Shown in pieces: positions 34,910-43,293 of a DNA stretch of 64,000 nucleotides (position 1 is its first letter; the number at the start of each line of letters is the position of its first letter). A program made the position numbers and the translations under genes. The stretch is from VRUE01 sp963701265 (GTDB taxonomy: Bacteria > Actinomycetota > Thermoleophilia > Solirubrobacterales > 70-9). The stretch spans positions 2,232,001-2,296,000 of the forward strand of contig OY969581.1 in NCBI GenBank assembly GCA_963701265.1, read 5' to 3'. The notes under the pieces were generated by a model, which saw nothing but the letters and a program-made list of their open reading frames with translations, did not search any database and had not been told where the DNA came from.

Positions 34910-36318
34910 GGCCGCAGCAGTGGCGAGAGGCTCAGGTCAGGGGCTAGTGCGCGCGTGCGCGGGTCGGCGATGGCCGGAGAGTCTATGGCCTGGAGGGCGG
35001 TTTCGGAGTGGGAAATGGCTCGCTGGTAGGCGTAGTCGCCCGCTTGGCGCCGCTGGTCGAGGAAGGCCCAGTCGCTCGACTGGACCGCGAGCAGCTCGCG
35101 GGCGGCGCGCTTGGCCGCGTCGCCGCGCAGGCCGCCGGAGAGGGCGCGCAGGAGGCGCAACTCCAGGCGCCGGGCGCCCCAGGCGAGATCCGCAACCGCC
35201 GGCGAGTCCCAAGTGCGCAGGTCCTTCTCCTCGCCCCAGGTCGAGGCGTGCAGCGGTCGCTCCAGCGGCTCGTGCTCGGCGAGGGCCTCGGGCACGGTGA
35301 GCAGGCGCACCCCGGCGGCGTCGGCCCCGGCCAGGACGTCGCGCAGCCAGATCGCTCCCTCCGACCACCAGTGGCCGAGCAGCTCGGTGTCGATCGCGAA
35401 GACGAGCAGGCCGCGGCGACCGTGGGCGGCGCGGTACTCGCGCAGCCGCGCCTCCACGACAGCGAGGAACTCGGCGGCCTGGCGACGCGCCGCCGCCGCG
35501 CCCGCCGCCGGGTCATAGCCACCGCCACCGACCTTCCAGATCCGCACGCCGCGCAGCGACTCGCCGGCGAACTGGGCGTGGGCCGGGTCGGAGGGGTAGC
35601 CATCCAGCGACCAGAGCCACTGGATCGCCTCCCAGTCGATCGGCAGTGCGACCGGGCCGGCCTCGGTGGCAACCGGCGCCAGTGCCTCGAGCGGCTGCCG
35701 GTGGCGGCTCTGATCGACGCAGAACCAGCGCACGCCCTGCTCGGCCAGTCGCCACTCGAGGCCGGGCGCGTAGGCGCACTCAGGGAGCCAGAAGCCACCG
35801 TCCCAGTCGAAGCGGCGGCGGTGCGAGCGAATGCCGGCGTCGAGCTGCAGGCGCAGGCCCTCGCGGCTGGCCAGGAGCGGCAGCACGGCGTGCGTCGCCG
35901 CCGAGGTCGCGAGGGCAATCCGACCCTCGGCCGCAGCGCGCTGAAAAGAGCGCAGCGGATCTCCCTCGTCCGCGTCAAGCAACTCGAGGGCGTGGCTGTA
36001 GCGCTCGTGCTCGGCTTCGCAGGCCTCGCGGCACTCGGCGTCGACCTCCTCGATGTCGGCCTCGGCCGCGGCGATCCGCCAATCGACCAGGAAGCGGCGC
36101 AGCCGTTCCCGCACGCCCGCGTCCTCGAGCTGGTCGGCGAGGACAGGGGTGATCGTCATCGTCAGCCGCTCGGCCACCTCCAACACCGGCAGGTAGGAAC
36201 GAACGACGGCGTCGAACAACCACTCCTCGCCAAACGGATAGGTCCCAAAGCCCTCGACGTAGGGCATGTGGGAGTGAAGGACGATGGCGAGGTCGCCGGC
36301 GCTCTCCTCAGGGGCCAT
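34906..36318 (-). CDS. GH57 1,4-alpha-glucan branching enzyme (DUF1957)
   Basis: A 470-residue GH57 enzyme. The N-terminal LHSHMPYVEGFGTYPFGEEW has the first conserved His pair; the nucleophile Glu180 is in FWLPECAYAPG, and Asp310 in FAIDTELLGHWWSEG is the acid/base. These place it with GH57 branching enzymes rather than amylopullulanases. It would introduce alpha-1,6 branches in an intracellular glucan. It overlaps the methyltransferase by 11 nt and the GT4 gene by 4 nt. Confidence 0.9.
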   Translation of the reverse strand: MAPEESAGDLAIVLHSHMPYVEGFGTYPFGEEWLFDAVVRSYLPVLEVAERLTMTITPVLADQLEDAGVRERLRRFLVDWRIAAAEADIEEVDAECREACEAEHERYSHALELLDADEGDPLRSFQRAAAEGRIALATSAATHAVLPLLASREGLRLQLDAGIRSHRRRFDWDGGFWLPECAYAPGLEWRLAEQGVRWFCVDQSRHRQPLEALAPVATEAGPVALPIDWEAIQWLWSLDGYPSDPAHAQFAGESLRGVRIWKVGGGGYDPAAGAAAARRQAAEFLAVVEARLREYRAAHGRRGLLVFAIDTELLGHWWSEGAIWLRDVLAGADAAGVRLLTVPEALAEHEPLERPLHASTWGEEKDLRTWDSPAVADLAWGARRLELRLLRALSGGLRGDAAKRAARELLAVQSSDWAFLDQRRQAGDYAYQRAISHSETALQAIDSPAIADPRTRALAPDLSLSPLLRP

Positions 36319-37072
36319 GGCAGACAGCGAGGAAGTCGAGCGCGCGGTCGAGGTCGCCCTGCCTGAGGACGAAGTCGGAGCTGTTTATCGCGGGTGTGAA
36401 GCGATCGTAAAAAGGCTTGCTCAGGCCCAGTGCCTTGTGCGCCCGGTCCCAACCGAACTTCAGCGCCAGCTCATGAGCGCGCAGCTTGCGAGCGTGGAAG
36501 AGCCCGTAGAGCTCCACCTGGGGGAAGTGCTCCTCGCAAAGCTGGCGGAACTCGGCGGCGCGGTACTCGCGCACGTGCCAGGGGTTGTCGGACTTCTCCG
36601 CCCCGGGCGGGGCCAGGGTCAGCAGGTTCGGGGTCGAAACGTAGGCGACTCCGCCCGGATCAAGCATCGAGCGGAAGTGGTCGAGGATCGCGCCGGCATC
36701 CTGGACGTGCTCGATCGTCTGCAGGAAGACGACGGCATCGCAGGGCTCGGCAAAGCTTTCGACCAGGTCGCGCTCGAAGCGCAGGTTGGGGCGGACGTAG
36801 CGCAGGCGAGCGTGCTCGTGAGCCTCCGGGTTGGCGTCGACGCCAACGACGCTCGCCGCAGAGCCGGCGAGCACGTTCGAGCCGTAGCCCTCGCCGCAGG
36901 CCATATCGACCACGCGCACGCCGCCGAGCCGCGCCGCGATCCACTGGTAAACGACGAGGTGGCGCTGGTACCAGTAGTTCTCCTCGGGCACGTCGGGCAG
37001 GGTGCGCTCGCCGGTCAGCGGCAGCGGCGGCACCCCGTCGGGCTGGTTGAGCTGGACGTATTCGCGTGTCAC
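36308..37072 (-). CDS. SAM-dependent methyltransferase (Rv3030-like)
   Basis: A 254-residue class I methyltransferase. Motif I is VVDMACGEGYGSNVLA, motif II VVFLQTIEHVQDAG and motif III LDPGGVAYVSTPN. GTG at 37070-37072 starts TREYVQLNQPDGVPPLPLTG; a much longer in-frame extension upstream is spurious because it crosses the divergent promoter and the next gene. As the first gene of a methyltransferase-GH57-GT4 operon it probably methylates sugars of the polysaccharide. Confidence 0.85.
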   Translation of the reverse strand: MTREYVQLNQPDGVPPLPLTGERTLPDVPEENYWYQRHLVVYQWIAARLGGVRVVDMACGEGYGSNVLAGSAASVVGVDANPEAHEHARLRYVRPNLRFERDLVESFAEPCDAVVFLQTIEHVQDAGAILDHFRSMLDPGGVAYVSTPNLLTLAPPGAEKSDNPWHVREYRAAEFRQLCEEHFPQVELYGLFHARKLRAHELALKFGWDRAHKALGLSKPFYDRFTPAINSSDFVLRQGDLDRALDFLAVCHGP

Positions 37073-37138
37073 CAGCGGGGACCGTATTGAGCAGCCTCCA
37101 ACTCGTGCGTTACGCCGATCCGCGTAGAGTTCCGCGCC

Positions 37139-38056
37139 ATGCCAGCCTCCCCCACCGCGACCGCGGATCACATCAAGGACGTCAACACCCGCTACCACGA
37201 CGCCGCCGCCGATGAGTACGACGCCAAGTGGGGCATCGACTTCGGCGCCACCGGCCAGGAGCAAGTGCGCCAGAAGCTGGTCAAGGCGCTGGGAGGAAAG
37301 GATGGGGTCAGCTTCGGCCGCGGGCTGGAGATCGGCTCCGGCACCGGCTACTTCTCGCTCAACCTGCTGCAGCTCGGCGCGATCGAGAGCCTCACCGCGA
37401 CCGATATCTCGCCGGGGATGCTGAAGCGCCTGGCCAACACAGCCGCGGGCCTTGGGCTCGAGGTCGAGACGGTCCAGACCGAGGCCGAGGTGCTGCCCTT
37501 CGAGGACGAGAGCTTCGACCTCGTCTTCGGCCACGCCGTGCTCCACCACATCCCCGACCTCGACAAGGCCTTTGCCGAATTCCGCCGCGTGCTGCGGCCC
37601 GGCGGCGCGATCGCCTTCGCCGGCGAGCCCTCCCGCTACGGCGACCGCCTGGCGGCGCTGCCCAAGCGCGCCGGTCTGTTCGCGGCGCCGGTCTGGCGGC
37701 GCGTCGTCGGGGCCAGCGCGCGCGCCGTCGCCGAGGGCGAGCAGTCCCACGACCACTCCTTGGAGAGCGAGGTCGACGTTCACGCCTTCGCCCCCGCCGA
37801 CCTACGACGTTTTCTGAGCGAAGCGGGCTTCGAGGAGCGCCACGTCGGTGGCGAGGAGCTGCTCGCCAACGCCTGGGGCTGGGGACTGCGCACGGTCGAG
37901 TCGAGCGCCGAGCCCGAATCGATCTCCTGGGGCTGGCGCCGCTTCGCCTTCAACAGCTACATGGCGCTGCAGAAGGTCGACAGCCGCCTGCTCGAGCCCC
38001 ACCTCCCCGCCGAGCTCTTCTACAACCTGCTCGTCTCCGGCCGCAAGCCGGCCTAG
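37139..38056 (+). CDS. SAM-dependent methyltransferase
   Basis: A 305-residue class I methyltransferase. GLEIGSGTGYFSLNLLQLGA is the SAM site, FDLVFGHAVLHHIPDL motif II, and LRPGGAIAFAGEPSRYGDRL motif III; the C-terminal 120 residues form an extra domain. It starts 66 bp from, and divergent to, the Rv3030-like methyltransferase, so it may act on the same polysaccharide or a lipid. It converges on the adenylate cyclase gene with a 3-bp gap. Confidence 0.85.
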   Translation: MPASPTATADHIKDVNTRYHDAAADEYDAKWGIDFGATGQEQVRQKLVKALGGKDGVSFGRGLEIGSGTGYFSLNLLQLGAIESLTATDISPGMLKRLANTAAGLGLEVETVQTEAEVLPFEDESFDLVFGHAVLHHIPDLDKAFAEFRRVLRPGGAIAFAGEPSRYGDRLAALPKRAGLFAAPVWRRVVGASARAVAEGEQSHDHSLESEVDVHAFAPADLRRFLSEAGFEERHVGGEELLANAWGWGLRTVESSAEPESISWGWRRFAFNSYMALQKVDSRLLEPHLPAELFYNLLVSGRKPA

Positions 38057-38059
38057 CTC

Positions 38060-39181
38060 CTAGCGCCTTTTCGGCTCACGCCGGGCGCGGAAGAGCTTGA
38101 CGCCCGTGTCGATGCCCTTGAGCTTGCGCTCGCCGGCAAACGAGTAGTGGAAGTCATCGCCGGCGGCGTCCTTGGCCGCAGCGTCCAGCAGCACGCTGCC
38201 TGGCCGGGCGACGGCGGTGAGGCGACTGGCGAGGTTGACCGCGCGACCGTAGTAGTCGCCGGACTGGGCGATGGTCGGTCCGACCGCCATCCCAGCGCGC
38301 AGGAAGGGGAACTCCTCGCCTTCGCCCTCGGCGGCATCGATCAGCTCCAGCGCCGCGTCGAGCAGCGGCTCCACCTCGACCGAGACGAGCATCGCCGCGT
38401 CGCCGATCATCTTCACCAGGCGCACGGGGGGTTCGGCCACGGCGGCCGCCATTTCCTCGAAGCGACCGGCGACCAAACCCAACTCCTCGGGCGCGATCTC
38501 CTCGCCGAGGCGGGTGAACTCGACCAGGTCGGCGAAGCAGACGGCGCGGTCGACGGAGCCACTGATCTCACCCGAGGCGAGGTCGGCGGCACCGATCACG
38601 TCACGGCGGATCTGCTCCAAGGTGTGCGCCCGCAGGGCGTAGAGCAGGGTCGGCTCGAAGACCGGCAGCATCTGGTCGGCCGCATCGGCGAAGCGGAGGG
38701 CGAGGTCGCGCTCGGTGTCACCGGGCTGCATCAGGGTGCGGATCATCAGCTCGCGGTTGCCCTCGGCGATCCGCGCGGTCGCCATGCCGATCGTGCGCGC
38801 TACCTGGAGGATGCCGTCCTCGGGCAGGCCGGCGTCGTAGAAGGCCTTGGTCCGCCGCGCCGCTTCGAGGTCGGAGTCGGTGAGGATGCGCTCGTCGGGA
38901 TCCGGATAGGGAAGGCCGAGTGCCGCCGAGGCCTGCTGCAGGAGGTTCAGATCAGCACCGGAGAGCTCGGCGATTTCACGCGGCGAGTAGCGCGGGCCGT
39001 CGCCGGCGATGCGGCGCTCGACCGGCAGCAGGGTCAGGCGACCCGCCTGCACCGCTTCGCGCAGCTGATCGAGCTCCACCCCTTCCCCTGCCAGCTGTTC
39101 GAGCAGGATCAGGCGGTCGCGGCGAGCGTCACCTTCCAGCCCGTCGAGCAGTCCCTCGGCTTCGAAGTCGATCATCGCCAC
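38060..39181 (-). CDS. Class III adenylate cyclase, Rv1264-like
   Basis: A 373-residue cyclase with an N-terminal all-helical regulatory domain (1-205) and a C-terminal catalytic domain. All six residues needed are visible: metal Asp218 (FADLVEFTRL) and Asp261 (VKMIGD), substrate-selecting Lys257 and Asp309 (GDYYGRAVNLASR), and Asn316 and Arg320. The spacing equals that of mycobacterial Rv1264, a pH-sensing soluble cyclase. It should make cAMP. Start GTG at 39181, with ATG two codons later equally possible. Confidence 0.9.
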   Translation of the reverse strand: MAMIDFEAEGLLDGLEGDARRDRLILLEQLAGEGVELDQLREAVQAGRLTLLPVERRIAGDGPRYSPREIAELSGADLNLLQQASAALGLPYPDPDERILTDSDLEAARRTKAFYDAGLPEDGILQVARTIGMATARIAEGNRELMIRTLMQPGDTERDLALRFADAADQMLPVFEPTLLYALRAHTLEQIRRDVIGAADLASGEISGSVDRAVCFADLVEFTRLGEEIAPEELGLVAGRFEEMAAAVAEPPVRLVKMIGDAAMLVSVEVEPLLDAALELIDAAEGEGEEFPFLRAGMAVGPTIAQSGDYYGRAVNLASRLTAVARPGSVLLDAAAKDAAGDDFHYSFAGERKLKGIDTGVKLFRARREPKRR

Positions 39182-39236
39182 GCGGCCATTCTTGCGGTTG
39201 GCGACTTATGCGTCGTATGGACGTACAAGTCGCCAG

Positions 39237-40742
39237 TCATGCCATCGCCACCGCGCCGCCACGGCGCGGATCGCCGCCGCCGCTGAGCGACCCGATCGTG
39301 CGCTCGCGGGCGACTGCCTGGGTGCCGCCGAAGAAGAGGTTGATCGCCGGCCGGCGCAGGACCGGGATTCCGCGGGCCTCGATTCGGGCCAGGGCGTCCT
39401 CGTCGATCCCCGGCTCGGCCTGGACCGCACCGTCCTCGAAGTGCAGCCGTGGGGCTCGCACCGCGTCGCCCGCGCTCATGCCCTGCTCCACTGCCCGCAC
39501 GATCGTCTGCAGGATCGCCGAGCGGATCCGGTTTGAGCCGGCGCTGCCGAGGCCGAGCTCGATCTCGCCGTCGCGCAGCACCACGGTCGGCGCCATCATC
39601 GATGGCACCCGTCGTCCCGGCGGGATCGCGTGGAAGCCAAGCGGGTTGAGGTCCTCCTCGCCGAGCATGTTGTTGAGGATCACGCCGGTGCCGGGGACCA
39701 GGACACCCGAGCCGGAGCCGTTGGAGCAGGTGACGTTGGCGCACATCCCGTTGCGGTCGAGGGCGGAGATGTGGGTGGTCGAGCCGAGCAGATCGCCGGC
39801 CGCACGGTCAAGCACGGCCCGATCGAGCAGGCTCGCCTCCAGACCATCGCCGTAGAGCGCCTCGGCAAAGGCCTCGCCGCGGGCGGCGTTGGCGGCGCCC
39901 ATCGCCGCGACCAACTGCTCGGGACCACTGCGCTCGCCGAGCCGCTCGAGCAGGCCGAGGCAGTAGGCGATCAGGATTCCGCCTGAGGAGGGCGGCGGGT
40001 TGGTCAGCACCTCGGTGCCGCGGAAACCGGCCCGGATCGGCCGTCGCTCGATCGGCTCGTAGGCAGCGATATCGCTGCGGCCAAGGGTGCCGCCGTGCTC
40101 GATCACGTAGTCGCTCAGTGTCGCCGCGACCTCGCCGCGGCAGAACGGCTCGGCGCCCTCGGCGGCGAAGCGTTCGAGCGCTTCGGCCAGCTCGGCAAAG
40201 CGGAAGACCTCGCCCTCACGCAGGGTGCGCCCGGCCGGTGCGTACAGCTCTCGCGTGCCCGGCAGGCGGGCGTGGATCGGCCCGAGGATGTCGAGGATGT
40301 AGGCCTGCTCAGCGTTGACCGGCGCGCCCTCGCGGGCCAGCTTGACCCCGGGCTTGACCAGCTCGGTCAGCGGCATCGTGCCGAAGCGCCGCAGGGTCTG
40401 CTCGAGGCCGGCGGCCGTTCCGGGAACCCCACAGGAAGCCGGGCCGACGTAGAACGTCTGCACGGTCTCGGCATCGAAGTGGACCGGCACCGGCACCAGC
40501 TCAGCCCCACGCTCGACCCCGTCGCGGCCGGGAGCGGCGACGAAGAAGTCGAGCAGTGTGGTCGCCCCCTCCTCATGGACCATCATGAAGCCGCCGGCGC
40601 CGAAGCCGGTCAGCGGGCTCTCGACCGCGAAGGAAGCCAGCACGGCGCAAACCGCGGCGTCGACGGCGTTGCCGCCTTCGCGCAGCACCTGCGCCCCCGC
40701 CTCGGCGGAGAGTGGATGGCCGGCAGCGACAACCCCGCTCAT
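39237..40742 (-). CDS. ggt: Gamma-glutamyltransferase-family Ntn hydrolase
   Basis: A 501-residue proenzyme that cleaves itself before the catalytic Thr, here Thr322 in LLGSTTHISALD. NPPPSSGGILIAYCLGLL and LNNMLGEEDLNP are conserved glycine-loop and lid-region motifs. It hydrolyses or transfers gamma-glutamyl groups, for example from glutathione-like thiols. No signal peptide is visible (MSGVVAAGHPLSAEAG), so it may act in the cytoplasm. It lies 15 bp after the ftsZ stop on the same strand. Confidence 0.9.
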   Translation of the reverse strand: MSGVVAAGHPLSAEAGAQVLREGGNAVDAAVCAVLASFAVESPLTGFGAGGFMMVHEEGATTLLDFFVAAPGRDGVERGAELVPVPVHFDAETVQTFYVGPASCGVPGTAAGLEQTLRRFGTMPLTELVKPGVKLAREGAPVNAEQAYILDILGPIHARLPGTRELYAPAGRTLREGEVFRFAELAEALERFAAEGAEPFCRGEVAATLSDYVIEHGGTLGRSDIAAYEPIERRPIRAGFRGTEVLTNPPPSSGGILIAYCLGLLERLGERSGPEQLVAAMGAANAARGEAFAEALYGDGLEASLLDRAVLDRAAGDLLGSTTHISALDRNGMCANVTCSNGSGSGVLVPGTGVILNNMLGEEDLNPLGFHAIPPGRRVPSMMAPTVVLRDGEIELGLGSAGSNRIRSAILQTIVRAVEQGMSAGDAVRAPRLHFEDGAVQAEPGIDEDALARIEARGIPVLRRPAINLFFGGTQAVARERTIGSLSGGGDPRRGGAVAMA

Positions 40743-40757
40743 GGCGCGGGAGCCGCG

Positions 40758-42206
40758 TTACCCGGGCAGAAACTCTGGGACGTCGATGCCGCCGAGGTCG
40801 CCGGAGCGCTCGGGGCGTCGCCCGCGCGGCGCCTCTTTGGTGCGCCGGATGGTCGGCTCGGCGACCCGCCGCTGCGGGGCGGGGCGACCGTCGAAGCGGG
40901 TGGCGACCACGGTCACCCAGACCTGGTCGTTGAGCTCCTCGTCGACGTTGGCGCCGAAGATGATGTTGGCGTCCGGATGGGCGGCTTCGCCGACCAGTTT
41001 GGCCGCCTCGCTGACCTCGACCAGAGAGAGGTCGGCGCCGCCGGTGATCGAGAGCAGGATCGCCCGGGCGCCCTCCATCGAGGTCTCGAGCAGGGGCGAG
41101 GAAATCGCTTTTTCGGCCGCCAGCACCGCGCGGTCGTTGCCGTGGCCCATGCCGATGCCGAGCAGCGCCCGGCCGGCCTCCGACATGATCGTGCGCACGT
41201 CGGCGAAGTCGAGGTTGATCACGGCGGGCAGCGTGACCAGGTCCGAGATGCCCTGCACCCCCTGGCGCAGGACATCGTCGGCGACCTGGAAGGCCTCCAC
41301 CATCGAGGTCTGCTGGTCCAGCACCTCGAGCAGGCGGTCGTTGGGGACGACGATCAGCGTGTCGACCTCGGCGGCGAGTTCCTCGATGCCCTTGTTGGCC
41401 TGGTTGCCGCGGCGGCTGCCCTCGAAGCTGAACGGCTTGGTGACGATGCCGACGGTGAGCGCGCCGACCTCGCGGGCGAGGCGGGCGATCACGGGGGCGG
41501 CACCGGTACCCGTACCGCCACCGGCACCGGCGGCGACGAAGACCATGTCGGAGCCCTTGAGCAGACGCTTGATCTTGTCCTGTTCCTCGAAGGCCGAGCG
41601 GTGGCCGAGCTCGGGATCGGCGCCGGCACCAAGACCGCGCGTCGCCTCCTCGCCGATGTGGACGGTGACGTCGGCCATGCAGAGCTGCAACGACTGAAGA
41701 TCGGTATTGACCGCCATGAACTCGACACCCGGAATCCGCGCCTCGACCATGCGGTTGACCGCGTTCACACCACCACCACCAACACCAACGACCCGAATTA
41801 CCGGCTGGTGCGGCTCACCGCTTCCGGGCGGCTCGTACTCCGGCTCCTCCCGCCCATAACGGGGCGATTCCACAATCGGCTCCAACTCCCGCCGAGCATG
41901 TGAAGGCTCCTCGGAGAAAACACGCTTCAGCCGCTCAGGAGGAGTCTCAGGATGCTCTTCGAGAGAGGGCTCCTCTGAACTCTGGTCGTAGGGTGCAGAC
42001 GCCTCGTCCGCGGGTGGCGCTGTAGGGGGCACCGCCCCCGAGGACGCTTTAGCGACCGCAGGGGGTGGTGGGTCCCCTGCAGCGTCAGGACCCGCGGCCG
42101 AAGCCTCTGGTCCCTCGTCAGTAGTCGGTCCCTCGTCAGTAGTAGACCGAAAGAGGTCCGAAAGAGGCCCCTCTCGCATGCTGGCCCGCTTGTCACGCCT
42201 GCTCAT
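40758..42206 (-). CDS. ftsZ: FtsZ with a 130-residue N-terminal extension
   Basis: A 482-residue tubulin-like GTPase that forms the division ring. The FtsZ core begins at about residue 133 (QPVIRVVGVGGGGVNAVNRM); the tubulin signature GGGTGTG is at 229-235, and DFADVRTIM contains the T7 loop. Residues 1-132 are an unusual acidic, proline-rich and probably disordered tail. The C-terminal linker is very short and ends in IDVPEFLPG, a variant of the C-terminal peptide. ATG at 42206 has AAGGAGGT eight bases upstream. It overlaps the parA gene by 14 nt and is not in a dcw cluster. Confidence 0.92.
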   Translation of the reverse strand: MSRRDKRASMREGPLSDLFRSTTDEGPTTDEGPEASAAGPDAAGDPPPPAVAKASSGAVPPTAPPADEASAPYDQSSEEPSLEEHPETPPERLKRVFSEEPSHARRELEPIVESPRYGREEPEYEPPGSGEPHQPVIRVVGVGGGGVNAVNRMVEARIPGVEFMAVNTDLQSLQLCMADVTVHIGEEATRGLGAGADPELGHRSAFEEQDKIKRLLKGSDMVFVAAGAGGGTGTGAAPVIARLAREVGALTVGIVTKPFSFEGSRRGNQANKGIEELAAEVDTLIVVPNDRLLEVLDQQTSMVEAFQVADDVLRQGVQGISDLVTLPAVINLDFADVRTIMSEAGRALLGIGMGHGNDRAVLAAEKAISSPLLETSMEGARAILLSITGGADLSLVEVSEAAKLVGEAAHPDANIIFGANVDEELNDQVWVTVVATRFDGRPAPQRRVAEPTIRRTKEAPRGRRPERSGDLGGIDVPEFLPG

Positions 42207-43293
42207 GTGCCAGGACCTCCTTCGCCAGGTCTCGGTAGTAGCCCGCAGCGTTGCTCTGCGGATCGTACTTGAGCACACTCGCACCCTTGACCGGTGCCTC
42301 GGCGAACTTGATCGCCTTGCGAATGCGTGATTTGAAGACGAGCTCGCCGAAGTTCTCCTCGAGGATCTCGACCGCCTCCTTGGCGTGGACGGTGCGGGTG
42401 TCGAGCATCGTCGGCAGGATGCCCTCGATCTTTACCGCCGGGTTGAGGTTCTCCTGGATCATCTTCAGCGTGTTCTGCAGCTGGACCAGGCCGCGCATCG
42501 AGAGGTACTCACACTGCACGGGCACGATCACCTTGTTCGCGGCGGTGAGCGCGTTGATCGTCAGCAGCCCAAGGCTGGGCGGCGTGTCGATGCAGACGAA
42601 GTCGTAGTTGGCCGAGACTTCCTTCAACGACTTCTCCAGCGAGCGCTCGCGGCCGATCTTGGTGCTCATCGCGATCTCGGCGCCCGCCAGGTCGATCGAG
42701 GCGACGGCGATGTCGATCTCGCGGTGCTGGATGATCTCGGCCATCGGCATGTCGTGGACGAGCACGTCGTAAAGGCTCTTCTCGACCTTGTCCGGATCAA
42801 TCCCCTGGCTCATCGTCAGGTTCCCCTGCGGATCGAGATCCACACAGAGCACCCGGTGCCCCGACTCGGCAAAGGCAACGGCAAGATTCAGCGTCGTCGT
42901 CGTCTTGGCGACCCCGCCCTTCTGGTTGGCGAAGGCGATGATCTCGGCGCGCTTGACCGGCGCCTCCGGCTCAGCCTGCTGCTTCACCACAACCTCATGT
43001 CTGCTCGGCGCAAGCAGATCCCGCGGCATGAACCGCTCGGGCTCCGCCGGCTCGGGCTCGGGTGTGGGCTCCGCAACGACGACGGGTGTGGGCTCCGGCA
43101 CAGCCTCGCGCTCTGGCTCTACCTCAAGCTCTACCTCGGGCTCGGGCTCGGGCTGCCGCTCGGCGACCGGAGGTTCGGGCGTGGGGCTCTCGGGCACAAA
43201 CTCTTCCATCTGCTCCAACTCCTCGACAATTGGATGCGGCTCATCCACGACGGGGGTGGGCGCGAACTTGTTCTTGCGGCTAAGGAATCCCAT
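42193..43293 (-). CDS. ParA/Soj-family ATPase with acidic N-terminal extension
   Basis: A 366-residue ParA-type ATPase. The deviant Walker A NQKGGVAKTTT begins at 123, VDLDPQGNLTMSQGID is switch I, and CIDTPPSLGLLTINAL is Walker B. Residues 12-113 are rich in Pro, Glu and Val (EPEPEVELEVEP), a tail ParA proteins normally lack. No parB gene is adjacent; instead the next gene, overlapping by 14 nt, is ftsZ. It may position the Z ring, as the ParA-like MipZ does, or segregate a cargo. Confidence 0.9.
   Translation of the reverse strand: MGFLSRKNKFAPTPVVDEPHPIVEELEQMEEFVPESPTPEPPVAERQPEPEPEVELEVEPEREAVPEPTPVVVAEPTPEPEPAEPERFMPRDLLAPSRHEVVVKQQAEPEAPVKRAEIIAFANQKGGVAKTTTTLNLAVAFAESGHRVLCVDLDPQGNLTMSQGIDPDKVEKSLYDVLVHDMPMAEIIQHREIDIAVASIDLAGAEIAMSTKIGRERSLEKSLKEVSANYDFVCIDTPPSLGLLTINALTAANKVIVPVQCEYLSMRGLVQLQNTLKMIQENLNPAVKIEGILPTMLDTRTVHAKEAVEILEENFGELVFKSRIRKAIKFAEAPVKGASVLKYDPQSNAAGYYRDLAKEVLAHEQA

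Noticed and set aside
37073..37783. N-terminal extension of the minus-strand methyltransferase to 491 residues
   Set aside because: It would run through the divergent promoter and antisense to the other methyltransferase gene; the natural start is GTG at 37072.
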